Assembly (NCBI GenBank): GCA_964487285.1
Contig: CAZAPZ010000078.1
Span: 1 to 7,640, forward strand
Direction of reading: 5' to 3'
DNA: 7,640 nt
DNA from: CAZAPZ01 sp964487285
Lineage (GTDB): Bacteria > Campylobacterota_A > Desulfurellia > JAADFJ01
Positions within the stretch are counted from its first letter, which is position 1. Every line of letters starts with the position of its first letter. Of the stretch, positions 1 to 6,593 are shown piece after piece. The notes under the pieces were generated by a model, which had not been told where the DNA came from, did no database searches, and was given only the letters and a program-made list of their open reading frames with translations. Made by a program: the position numbers and the translations under genes.

Positions 1-46
1 ATTTCAACTGAAGCAGTCTCAAAAGCTGCGGCTGTTTGCGCCTCAT

Positions 47-58
47 TCGCAATTGCGA
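47..58. repeat. 12-bp perfect palindrome TCGCAATTGCGA
   Basis: The 12 bases are their own reverse complement and the symmetry does not extend further. Such a site could be bound by a dimeric protein. It also falls inside the short open frame at the left edge, where it could simply be coding. No function is assigned. Confidence 0.4.
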
Positions 59-100
59 TCGGTTTTCTGAAACCAATGACGAAAATGTTCTTATTCACCT

Positions 101-125
101 TCTGCTACTCGTATTGAGTAGCAGA
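101..125. repeat. Perfect inverted repeat (10-bp stem, 5-nt loop)
   Basis: TCTGCTACTC at 101-110 is exactly complementary to GAGTAGCAGA at 116-125, with loop GTATT. No T-run follows on either strand, so it is not a standard intrinsic terminator. A related copy with one extra base, TCTGCTTACTG, lies at 150-160. On the minus strand the hairpin sits just upstream of the AGAAGG/GTG at about 104-96. It could therefore be a leader hairpin, an operator or part of a small repeat element; the sequence alone does not decide. Confidence 0.7.
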
Positions 126-205
126 CCGACTCTCTGTTGTCAAAGCCAATCTGCTTACTGAATTTAATATACGATGACGAAAATAAACTTTCCTTGCACT
201 TATCG

Positions 206-238
206 CTCTATTACTGCCGATGCTTGCGTAAGGTAGAG
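206..238 (-). repeat. Hairpin immediately after the purS stop codon
   Basis: CTCTATTAC at 206-214 pairs with GTAAGGTAGAG at 228-238, giving a 9-bp stem interrupted by a 2-nt bulge (GG at 232-233) around a 13-nt loop. It begins at the base after the purS TAA. The minus strand beyond it reads GCGATAAGTGCAAGG, with no U-tract, so it does not meet the intrinsic-terminator pattern. It could protect the 3' end of the mRNA or take part in factor-dependent termination. That the pairing is possible is seen; the function is inferred. Confidence 0.45.
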
Positions 239-481
239 TTAATTATTCAAATTCCTAATTTTCACATTATGTATTACAGGATTGATAAGAAGTTTGCCGG
301 CAATGTCACCTGCAATATCAAGTGCTGCTTTTTCATCAGCATTGATATCCATATCAATAGATTTACTAACTCTTACGCCTGCTATTTTGTTATATCCGGC
401 TCTTTTAATAACTTCCTCTATTGCCTTGCCTTCAGCATCAAGAATATCAGGTTTAAGCATAATATTTACTCTTACTCTCAT
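239..481 (-). CDS. purS: Phosphoribosylformylglycinamidine (FGAM) synthase subunit PurS
   Basis: PurS is the small non-catalytic subunit of the three-part FGAM synthase (PurS, PurQ, PurL). A PurS dimer bridges the glutaminase PurQ and the synthetase PurL in step four of de novo purine synthesis, where FGAR, glutamine and ATP give FGAM. The 80-residue product has the family's normal length. It shows the N-terminal strand with LKPDILDAEGKAI (residues 9-21), the central GVRVSKSIDMDI strand, and the hallmark KLLINPVIHNVKI near the C-terminus. The ATG shares one base with the purC stop (TAATG), which suggests translational coupling, and GGAG lies four bases upstream within purC. Usually purQ and purL follow; they do not start in the 238 bases left in this window, so they are either beyond the edge or elsewhere. 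Identification is firm despite the small size. Confidence 0.93.
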   Translation of the reverse strand: MRVRVNIMLKPDILDAEGKAIEEVIKRAGYNKIAGVRVSKSIDMDINADEKAALDIAGDIAGKLLINPVIHNVKIRNLNN

Positions 482-1191
482 TACGCTCCGATCCGGTCCG
501 CTATTATATTATAGCCTTCTATCAAATCTCCGAGATTGCGTCTGAAACGATCTTTATCAAAGACCGTTTCTGTTTTGGTGTCCCAAAGCCTTGCTCCATC
601 GGGTGTTATATCGTCGGCAAGCACAATATCATCATAATATCTTCCAAATTCAACCTTAAAATCAACCAATGTTATTCCTCTAACATACAAAAAATATTTT
701 AAAAGCGTGTTAATCTCCAATGCCATATCTTCAATTTTCCGCATCTCCATTTTATTTGCTATGTTAAATGCCGCAATTTGATTTTTTATTATCTGCGGAT
801 CATCAAGAGCATCATCTTTATAAAAATATTCTATCATCGGAAATGGCAGATCACTTCCTTCTTTTTTTCCAAACCGTTTCGCAAGGCTGCCTGCAATTTT
901 ATTTCTCACAACCACCTCAAGCGGAATAATTTGAACTTTCTTCTGCAGCATTTCCCGCTCATTGATAGTTTCCTCGTATGCCATTGGAATTTTATTTTTC
1001 AAAAACTCAAAAAATGTTCTGCACAATCTAAGATTGAGTTTACCTTTTCCCTCAATAACAGAGTGCTTTTTGCCGTTAAACGCAGTGGCATCATCTTTAA
1101 AATACATGATGACCTTGTCTGGGTTGTTGGTTTCAAAAACATCCTTTGCCTTTCCTTTGTAAATAAGAGCTCCCTTTTTGATAGTGTTCAT
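481..1191 (-). CDS. purC: Phosphoribosylaminoimidazole-succinocarboxamide (SAICAR) synthase PurC
   Basis: PurC is a cytosolic enzyme that joins aspartate to CAIR using ATP, giving SAICAR, ADP and phosphate in de novo purine synthesis. The 236-residue product matches the usual bacterial monofunctional length. Visible motifs are the ATP-binding strand YKGKAKDVF (11-19), KDDATAFNGKK (32-42), the family signature IPLEVVVRNKIAGS (89-102), the second signature LVDFKVEFG (175-183), the acidic LADDITPDGARLWD (191-204) and DKDRFRR (212-218). The common ISPDT in the fourth motif reads ITPDG here, a mild variation. The ATG lies one base after the hppA stop (TAA-A-ATG), preceded by only a weak GGGG at 1202-1199, so translation is probably coupled to hppA. 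It overlaps purS by one base. Both purine genes therefore seem to depend on transcripts that pass through hppA. Confidence 0.97.
   Translation of the reverse strand: MNTIKKGALIYKGKAKDVFETNNPDKVIMYFKDDATAFNGKKHSVIEGKGKLNLRLCRTFFEFLKNKIPMAYEETINEREMLQKKVQIIPLEVVVRNKIAGSLAKRFGKKEGSDLPFPMIEYFYKDDALDDPQIIKNQIAAFNIANKMEMRKIEDMALEINTLLKYFLYVRGITLVDFKVEFGRYYDDIVLADDITPDGARLWDTKTETVFDKDRFRRNLGDLIEGYNIIADRIGA
486..489 (-). promoter_or_regulatory. Ribosome binding site of purS
   Basis: GGAG on the minus strand lies four bases before the purS ATG, inside the last codons of purC. It supports the ATG at 481-479 as the start and shows that purS can recruit ribosomes itself as well as by stop-start coupling with purC. 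Confidence 0.6.
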
Positions 1192-1192
1192 T

Positions 1193-3265
1193 TTATAGCC
1201 CCGACAATATTATCAATATTGCAATAATGTTGGTAACTTTAATCATAGGATTAATTGCCGGACCTGCCGTATCCTTCAACGGATCACCAACGGTATCACC
1301 TGTAATTGCAGCTTTATGCGCCTCGGATCCTTTTCCTCCATAAGCGCCTGCTTCAATTACTTTCTTTGCATTATCCCATGCTCCGCCGCCTGTTGTCATA
1401 AATATTGCGAGAAACAATCCTGTTACGATCACGCCAATGGAAAGCGCTCCAAGAGCAATTGGTCCGAACAATATATATATAACAATAGGAAGAACTATGG
1501 GCAAAAGCCCCGGTACGATCATCTCTTTTAGGGCAACCTTTGTAACAATATCAACAGCTTTTTCATATTCAGGCGTTGCCGTACCTTCCATAATGCCTTT
1601 TATCTCTTTGAACTGCCTTCTAACTTCCTTTATAACCGCTTCAGCGGCTACGCCAACCGCTTCCATTGACTTTGCTGTAAAATAAAACGGCATCATGCCG
1701 CCTGCGAGAAGTCCTATAATTACATAAGGATCGGTAAGATCAAAATGCCATGCGAAACCCATTTCATGTCCTGCTTGTACATATTCCGCAAAAAGTACAA
1801 GAGCGGCCAAAACGGCAGAACCTATCGCAAAGCCTTTTGTTACAGCCTTAGTAGTGTTTCCTGCCGAGTCTAATATATCCGTTGTGGCTCTAACATCCTC
1901 GGGAAGATTTGACATTTCGGCAATTCCTCCGGCATTATCAGAAATAGGACCAAAAGAATCAATGGAAATTGCAATACCTGTCAGCGAAAGCATAGAGGAT
2001 GCGGTAATCGCTATGCCGTATAAGCCTGCCAACTCGTACGCAAAATATATAGCAGCAATAAAAACCATAGCAGGCAGTACAGGCGCTTTCAAACCGTTGG
2101 CAAGACCGGCTATGATGTTCGTCGCATGACCTGTCTGAGATGCAGAAGCAATGGTTTGAACCGGTTTATGAATATCCGATGTGAAGTAATCCGTTATCAT
2201 CAGAAGCAGCACCGCCACTAATTCACCTATAAGCGCAGTAAGAAAAAGACTGCTTGCCGGAACTGCCGCACCATGAGATGTTACAACACCATTCATCATC
2301 TGCTCTGTTACAAACCATACAACGATTAGCGAAACAATAATTGTAACTGTGAGAGCTTTGTAGAAACCGTTTAATACTTTCCCTTTATCTCCTATTCTCG
2401 CAAAAAATGCACCTATCACAGATGCAATAATCGCAAGTGATGCAACAACAAGCGGAAACATAGCAGCCGGCCCCATAACACCTGATTTATCAAATAGCGT
2501 ATGTCCGAGTAACATTGCCGCAACAAGCGTCACGGTGAATGATTCAAAAACATCGGCAGCCATTCCGGCACAATCACCTACATTATCACCCACATTATCT
2601 GCAATTACAGCAGGGTTACGGGGATCATCCTCAGGAATTCCAGCTTCAACCTTTCCGACAAGATCGGCACCGACATCAGCTGCTTTGGTATAAATACCAC
2701 CGCCAAGACGTGCAAACACGCTTATAAGGCTTGTACCGAATGCCAAACCTATCATTGCTTGAAGAACATGCTCAACCGGCTGATGAAAAATGTAAACGGA
2801 AATCGTATAAAATGCCGCAATGCCCAGAATACCAAAGCCGGCAACGGTAAATCCGGTAACTGAAGCGCCCGTAAAAGCCACTTTGAAGGAATACGCCAAT
2901 CCCTTTCTCGCAGCCTCAGCCGTTCGCACATTTGATTTGACAGCTACAACCATTCCTATATAGCCTGCCAATGCCGAAAGAACAGCTCCTAATAAATAGC
3001 CGATTGCTGTCAAAAAACCGAAGTGCTCCGATTTTAGACCCAATAGCCACATAATTATAAATATTCCAACCGCAACATAAGAGATGGTGCGATATTCCCT
3101 TGACAGAAATGCCATTGCCCCATCTTTAATGGCTTTTGCAATAAAAGACATCTTTTCAGTTCCCTCAGGTTTTGCCGAAACCCAAACTGCTGCATAAATT
3201 GCATAAATAATCGCAATTCCAGAACTTATAAATGCAATTAACAAATCAACGCCAACATTACTCAT
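1193..3265 (-). CDS. hppA: Membrane-bound proton-translocating pyrophosphatase, K+-independent type
   Basis: This integral membrane enzyme hydrolyses pyrophosphate to two phosphates and couples that to ion export. The 690 residues and about 16 predicted membrane helices fit the family. Active-site motifs are DVGADLVGKVE (197-207), DPRNPAVIADNVGDNVGD (214-231), DNAGGIAEM (443-451) and, near the C-terminus, GGGAWDNAKK (626-635) and GDTVGDPLKDT (656-666). In the diagnostic GNTTKAVTKG stretch (469-478), Lys473 and Thr476 occupy the positions that separate the K+-independent class (Lys, Thr) from the K+-dependent class (Ala at the first), by alignment to Carboxydothermus Ala460/Gly463. All characterised K+-independent members pump H+, so H+ rather than Na+ is inferred. 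The ATG is preceded by a strong GGGAGG. It sits 36 nt after the AMMECR1 gene and 1 nt before purC, between aminoacyl-tRNA synthetase and purine genes. No frameshift or missing catalytic residue is seen. Confidence 0.97.
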   Translation of the reverse strand: MSNVGVDLLIAFISSGIAIIYAIYAAVWVSAKPEGTEKMSFIAKAIKDGAMAFLSREYRTISYVAVGIFIIMWLLGLKSEHFGFLTAIGYLLGAVLSALAGYIGMVVAVKSNVRTAEAARKGLAYSFKVAFTGASVTGFTVAGFGILGIAAFYTISVYIFHQPVEHVLQAMIGLAFGTSLISVFARLGGGIYTKAADVGADLVGKVEAGIPEDDPRNPAVIADNVGDNVGDCAGMAADVFESFTVTLVAAMLLGHTLFDKSGVMGPAAMFPLVVASLAIIASVIGAFFARIGDKGKVLNGFYKALTVTIIVSLIVVWFVTEQMMNGVVTSHGAAVPASSLFLTALIGELVAVLLLMITDYFTSDIHKPVQTIASASQTGHATNIIAGLANGLKAPVLPAMVFIAAIYFAYELAGLYGIAITASSMLSLTGIAISIDSFGPISDNAGGIAEMSNLPEDVRATTDILDSAGNTTKAVTKGFAIGSAVLAALVLFAEYVQAGHEMGFAWHFDLTDPYVIIGLLAGGMMPFYFTAKSMEAVGVAAEAVIKEVRRQFKEIKGIMEGTATPEYEKAVDIVTKVALKEMIVPGLLPIVLPIVIYILFGPIALGALSIGVIVTGLFLAIFMTTGGGAWDNAKKVIEAGAYGGKGSEAHKAAITGDTVGDPLKDTAGPAINPMIKVTNIIAILIILSGL

Positions 3266-3269
3266 AAAA

Positions 3270-3275
3270 CCTCCC
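3270..3275 (-). promoter_or_regulatory. Strong Shine-Dalgarno site of hppA
   Basis: GGGAGG on the minus strand lies four bases before the hppA ATG (3265-3263). It is the best ribosome binding site in the window, in the only real intergenic gap of the gene row. It fixes the start and suggests that hppA is translated independently of the gene before it. Confidence 0.75.
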
Positions 3276-3301
3276 GTAAACTTACCATATATATTTAAAA
3301 A

Positions 3302-3868
3302 TTAATTTTTATGTCCATTATATTGTTCCTTATAAACCGTTCCCTGAAATGTGTATAGTTTTGATTCGGGATTTTTCAAACAATCCGAAAAAAGTCCGGC
3401 TTTAAAACAGATTTGTATGAGGTATTCATCAACATTCCAACCCTGTTCAGTCGGAACCTGCGGTAGAAACAGACCTGATTTAGTACCGCATCTAACAATA
3501 ATTCCATCCCGCCCTATCACAATTTTCTCTCTAAACGGACGCGTTATCTCAATCGGTTTGGTAAGCAGCGTCACCTCAATAGTTGTATCATCAAATTCTT
3601 TATATTCAAGGGGAATGAACCTCGGATCGTTGAATGCAGCTGAAACGGCAGCTTCTTTTATTGCGCCTGATATACTCATAAGCGGTTCAGGAATTCCAAT
3701 ACATCCTCTCAACCTGCCATGTTTTGATAGTGTAACAAATACGCCTCGTTTAGTCGATAGCAACTTGTCAAAACCGCTATCATCCGGCATTTTCATTCTT
3801 TTGCCAACTTTTTCGGAAATATAAAACCGTGCTAATTTAAGAAGATGTTCCCCAAATTTGTCATTCAT
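3302..3868 (-). CDS. amrA: AMMECR1-domain protein (AmmeMemoRadiSam system protein A family)
   Basis: The product belongs to the AMMECR1 family, widespread in bacteria, archaea and eukaryotes, whose biochemical function is not established. From the ATG at 3868 it is 188 residues, about one AMMECR1 domain. Recognisable are the invariant LRGCIG (53-58), whose Cys56 and Arg54 are the usual candidates for a functional site, FNDPRFIPL (79-87), an EVTLL strand (98-102), the GRDGIIVRCG turn (119-128), FLPQVPTEQGW (134-144) and CFKAGL (154-159). A longer frame starting at 3943 exists, but its extra 25 residues lie wholly over the ileS zinc-motif codons and resemble nothing in the family, so the internal ATG is preferred. 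That ATG lies in the last codons of ileS (ATGAATGA, 8-nt overlap), with only a distant AGGA at 3884-3881, so coupling to ileS is likely. The usual partners Memo and a radical SAM protein are not in the window. Confidence 0.92.
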   Translation of the reverse strand: MNDKFGEHLLKLARFYISEKVGKRMKMPDDSGFDKLLSTKRGVFVTLSKHGRLRGCIGIPEPLMSISGAIKEAAVSAAFNDPRFIPLEYKEFDDTTIEVTLLTKPIEITRPFREKIVIGRDGIIVRCGTKSGLFLPQVPTEQGWNVDEYLIQICFKAGLFSDCLKNPESKLYTFQGTVYKEQYNGHKN

Positions 3869-6590
3869 CCGATATTGCAATCCTGCATCTTTCACATATT
3901 TTGTTTTCGGAAACGGAAGGAAGATATTTCCAGCACCTCTCACATCTTTCTGATTTTGATTTGCCGAATTTCATGTTAACTCCATCAATTTCGCATTCTG
4001 CTATTGACTTATCAGGTTTTCCATATTTAAATTCAGACACCATAAATATATCTGCAATCCTGTCAAATCCTTTTAAAAACTCAATCTGTTTGGCATCACC
4101 TGCTGCATAAATAACAAGCTCAAGACTATTTCCGATAGATTTGTCCGCTTTCAGCGGTTCAACGGCCTTTCTTGCCGCTCTTCTGTATTCATCTAATTTT
4201 TCGTATCTGCCAAGAAGCTCTTTGTTAACCCTGCTTTCGTCATATTTGGGAAAACCGTCATAAAAAACCGAATTAACATTTCTTATTCTCCACGCTTCCT
4301 CTGATGTAAATGAAAGAACGGGGCTGATCAAATGGACTATCTCTTTATACAAAACATTAAGAGTGAACTGGGCACTTTTATAACTACGGCTGCTTTTGCG
4401 GTCGCAATATAATCGATCTTTAATAACATCAAAATAGAAGTTTGAAAGTGTGATATTGCAAAAGTTTGAGATCGTTTTTACGGAAGTATGAAATTGATAT
4501 TTAGAATAACCTTCCAATATATCGCGCTTGCATATTTCCCATTGAGACAATATCAACCGATCAATTTCCATAGGATTTGCAACATCATCGACACTCTGCT
4601 TCAAATTTCCAAGCATAAAGCGTATTGTATTTCTTATCTTTCTATATGTTTCAACAAGTCGTTTTAAAATAACATCGGATATATGAACATCATACTGATA
4701 ATCGCAGGATGCAACCCATAATCTTAATATGTCGGCTCCATATTTTTTGATAACTTTTGCAGGATTTATAACGTTGCCAAGTGATTTGCTCATTTTTTTG
4801 CCGTTCATATCGGTAACGAAACCATGCGTAAGCACAGCTTTAAAAGGAGCTTTTCCTCTGGTACCCACAGATTCCAAAAGCGAGCTATGAAACCATCCCC
4901 TATGCTGATCGGATCCTTCAAGATAAAGATCCGCAGGCGATGATAAACCCCAGTGTGGGTTTTCCAAAACGGCAGCATGGCTGCTCCCTGAATCAAACCA
5001 AACATCAAGAATATCGCTTTCCTTCTCAAATTGGTTTGAACCGCAGCTGCATCTATAACCTTTAGGCAGCATCTCTTCGTTAGACATATCAAACCATGCA
5101 TCGGCACCCTTTTTTTCTACTATATCAGCTACAAATTCGACAAGCACTCTTTTCATCTGATATTCGCCGCACGATTTGCATTTAAACAGCGCGATCGGAA
5201 CACCCCATGCCCGCTGTCTGCTTATGCACCAATCGGGACGATTCTCTATCATGCTCTTAATTCTATTTTTTCCCCATTCCGGTATCCAGGTCACATTATC
5301 TATCTCTTTTAATGCATCTGATCTTAAAGATCCGTTATCCATGGAAATAAACCATTGCTCTGTAGCTCTAAAGACTATGGGAGTCTTGCATCTCCAGCAA
5401 TGAGGATACGAATGAGTAATCCTATCTTTTCCTATCAAGGCACTAACGCTTTTAAGATCATTTGTTACAGCTTCGCTTGCCAAATCAGTTGTCATGCCTT
5501 TGTATTGCGGCACCTCTTCTGTGAATTTACCGCCATCATCTATGGGAGAAAATAGTTCAAGATTATACTTTAGTCCTGTTTGATAATCGTCTGCACCATG
5601 TCCTGGTGCAGTATGAACAACGCCTGTTCCCGAATCGGTTGTAACATAATCGGCAAGAACAACAGGCACATCGGCATTGGTAAGCGGATGTAAAACCGTT
5701 CTGCCCTCAAAGTTATCGCCTTTTATACTAAAAATCTGCCGAAACTCCTTTATTTCAAAGCGATCCATAAGCTGTTTTACCAAACTTTCAGCCACCACCC
5801 ATGCATTGCCGTTACCAATAGAAACTATCGCATAATTAATATTACGGTTGAGCGCTACAGCTCTGTTGGAAGGTATTGTCCAAGGTGTTGTAGTCCAAAT
5901 AATTACAGATGTTTTATATCCTTTTGCCTCTTTCCATTCGCTTTTTGCATCAAATTTAACAAATATCGAAGCTGCTTTTTTATCAGCATATTCAACTTCA
6001 GCCTCTGCCAATGCAGTTCTGCATGAAGGACACCAATAAACAGGCCTTTTATTTTTATAAAGAATATCTTTCTCTACAAATCTACCGAGTTCTCTAATAA
6101 TCGATGCCTCATAATGATAATTCATTGTCAGATACGGATCATTCCAATTTCCAAACAGACCAAGCCTTTTAAATTCCTCGCGCTGTAAGCCGACATACTT
6201 CAATGCATATTCTCTGCACAGTTTTCTCACCTGGCTTTTTGTCATTTCGTGCTTTTTGCTGCCAAGCTCCTTTTCAACCTGATGTTCAATAGGAAGTCCA
6301 TGACAATCCCAGCCGGGAACATAAGGAGCATATTCTCCCTTCATAAGGTGGATCTTTACTATCATATCTTTCAGAACTTTATTTAAAACATGGCCAAGAT
6401 GCAGATGTCCATTCGCATACGGCGGTCCATCGTGAAGAATAAATAAGCTGTAGCGATATGTTTGATTCAACAAATTCTCATACAAATTTTCATTCTCCCA
6501 CATATCTAAAATTTTAGGTTCCAACTGCGAAAGATTGCCTCGCATCTTAAATGATGTTGACGGAAGATTTAAACTTTTCTTATAATCCAT
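3861..6590 (-). CDS. ileS: Isoleucyl-tRNA synthetase
   Basis: IleS charges tRNA-Ile in the cytosol, releasing AMP and pyrophosphate, and edits misactivated valine. The 909 residues are near full family length. The class I signature PPYANGHLHLGH is at 56-67 (HLGH 64-67) and KMSKS at 599-603. The CP1 editing domain has WTTTPWT (232-238) and GTGVVHTAPGHGADDY (321-336), which holds the editing aspartate. RPDWCISRQR (451-460) and VWFDSGSSH (from 530) belong to the catalytic core. The C-terminus carries the zinc motif Cys883, Cys886, Cys899, Cys902, typical of bacterial IleS; further CxxC pairs occur in the insertions (WCPSC, KCKSC). All key motifs are intact. The start ATG has GAAGG six bases upstream, inside the last codons of pheT, and the gap to pheT is 3 nt, so there is no space for a T-box leader. 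The next gene is not lspA, a common ileS neighbour, but the AMMECR1 gene, which overlaps the stop. Confidence 0.98.
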   Translation of the reverse strand: MDYKKSLNLPSTSFKMRGNLSQLEPKILDMWENENLYENLLNQTYRYSLFILHDGPPYANGHLHLGHVLNKVLKDMIVKIHLMKGEYAPYVPGWDCHGLPIEHQVEKELGSKKHEMTKSQVRKLCREYALKYVGLQREEFKRLGLFGNWNDPYLTMNYHYEASIIRELGRFVEKDILYKNKRPVYWCPSCRTALAEAEVEYADKKAASIFVKFDAKSEWKEAKGYKTSVIIWTTTPWTIPSNRAVALNRNINYAIVSIGNGNAWVVAESLVKQLMDRFEIKEFRQIFSIKGDNFEGRTVLHPLTNADVPVVLADYVTTDSGTGVVHTAPGHGADDYQTGLKYNLELFSPIDDGGKFTEEVPQYKGMTTDLASEAVTNDLKSVSALIGKDRITHSYPHCWRCKTPIVFRATEQWFISMDNGSLRSDALKEIDNVTWIPEWGKNRIKSMIENRPDWCISRQRAWGVPIALFKCKSCGEYQMKRVLVEFVADIVEKKGADAWFDMSNEEMLPKGYRCSCGSNQFEKESDILDVWFDSGSSHAAVLENPHWGLSSPADLYLEGSDQHRGWFHSSLLESVGTRGKAPFKAVLTHGFVTDMNGKKMSKSLGNVINPAKVIKKYGADILRLWVASCDYQYDVHISDVILKRLVETYRKIRNTIRFMLGNLKQSVDDVANPMEIDRLILSQWEICKRDILEGYSKYQFHTSVKTISNFCNITLSNFYFDVIKDRLYCDRKSSRSYKSAQFTLNVLYKEIVHLISPVLSFTSEEAWRIRNVNSVFYDGFPKYDESRVNKELLGRYEKLDEYRRAARKAVEPLKADKSIGNSLELVIYAAGDAKQIEFLKGFDRIADIFMVSEFKYGKPDKSIAECEIDGVNMKFGKSKSERCERCWKYLPSVSENKICERCRIAISDE

Positions 6591-6593
6591 ATT

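Larger units (their letters stand above)
1..238. other. Region downstream of purS with no assignable gene; several inverted and direct repeats
   Basis: No protein family is recognisable here on either strand. The minus strand has an open frame from a possible GTG at 98-96 to the left edge (32 codons, beginning MNKNIFVIGFRKPIAIAN), with purine-rich AGAAGG directly against the GTG, which is too close for a normal ribosome binding site. The plus strand is also open from the edge to a TGA at 115-117, so neither frame is favoured. The structure seen is a hairpin at 206-238, a perfect hairpin at 101-125, a 12-bp palindrome at 47-58 and an 11-bp direct repeat at 76-86 and 174-184. A TTGACA hexamer lies on the minus strand at 143-138, but the sequence 17 nt further on (TACTCA) is a poor -10 box. 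purQ or purL would be the usual neighbour of purS and neither starts here. The region may be an operon end plus the start of another unit. Confidence 0.5.

Noticed and set aside
115..143. Minus-strand promoter with TTGACA at 143-138
   Set aside because: The -35 hexamer is perfect, but with 17-nt spacing the -10 would be TACTCA, matching TATAAT at only two positions and lying within the hairpin. Kept as a remark in the region entry, not as a feature.
137..514. 125-codon plus-strand frame opposite purS
   Set aside because: It lies antisense to a clear purS, is rich in Cys, Ile, Asn and Tyr from the reversed AT-rich codons, has no family resemblance and has no ribosome binding site. It is a shadow frame.
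778..1227. 149-codon plus-strand frame opposite purC
   Set aside because: It is fully antisense to purC, which carries both family signatures. Its composition is that of a reverse-strand artefact.
3266..3301. Terminator in the gap between the AMMECR1 gene and hppA
   Set aside because: The 36 bases are AT-rich (TATATAT, a run of A and T) but form no GC-rich stem followed by a T-tract. Nothing indicates a transcript end.
3317..3345. TATAAT on the minus strand (3322-3317) before hppA as an internal promoter
   Set aside because: The hexamer is perfect, but it lies in the last codons of the AMMECR1 gene. The bases 17-18 nt upstream (AGGGAA, CAGGGA) do not resemble a -35 box and there is no extended -10. 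In AT-rich DNA this is expected by chance.
3351..3824. 157-codon plus-strand frame opposite the AMMECR1 gene
   Set aside because: It is antisense to a conserved domain that covers the same bases. No recognisable protein and no start signal.
6591..6593. T-box or other amino-acid-sensing leader before ileS
   Set aside because: Only 3 nt separate pheT from ileS, so there is no leader. Any such control would be upstream of the window.
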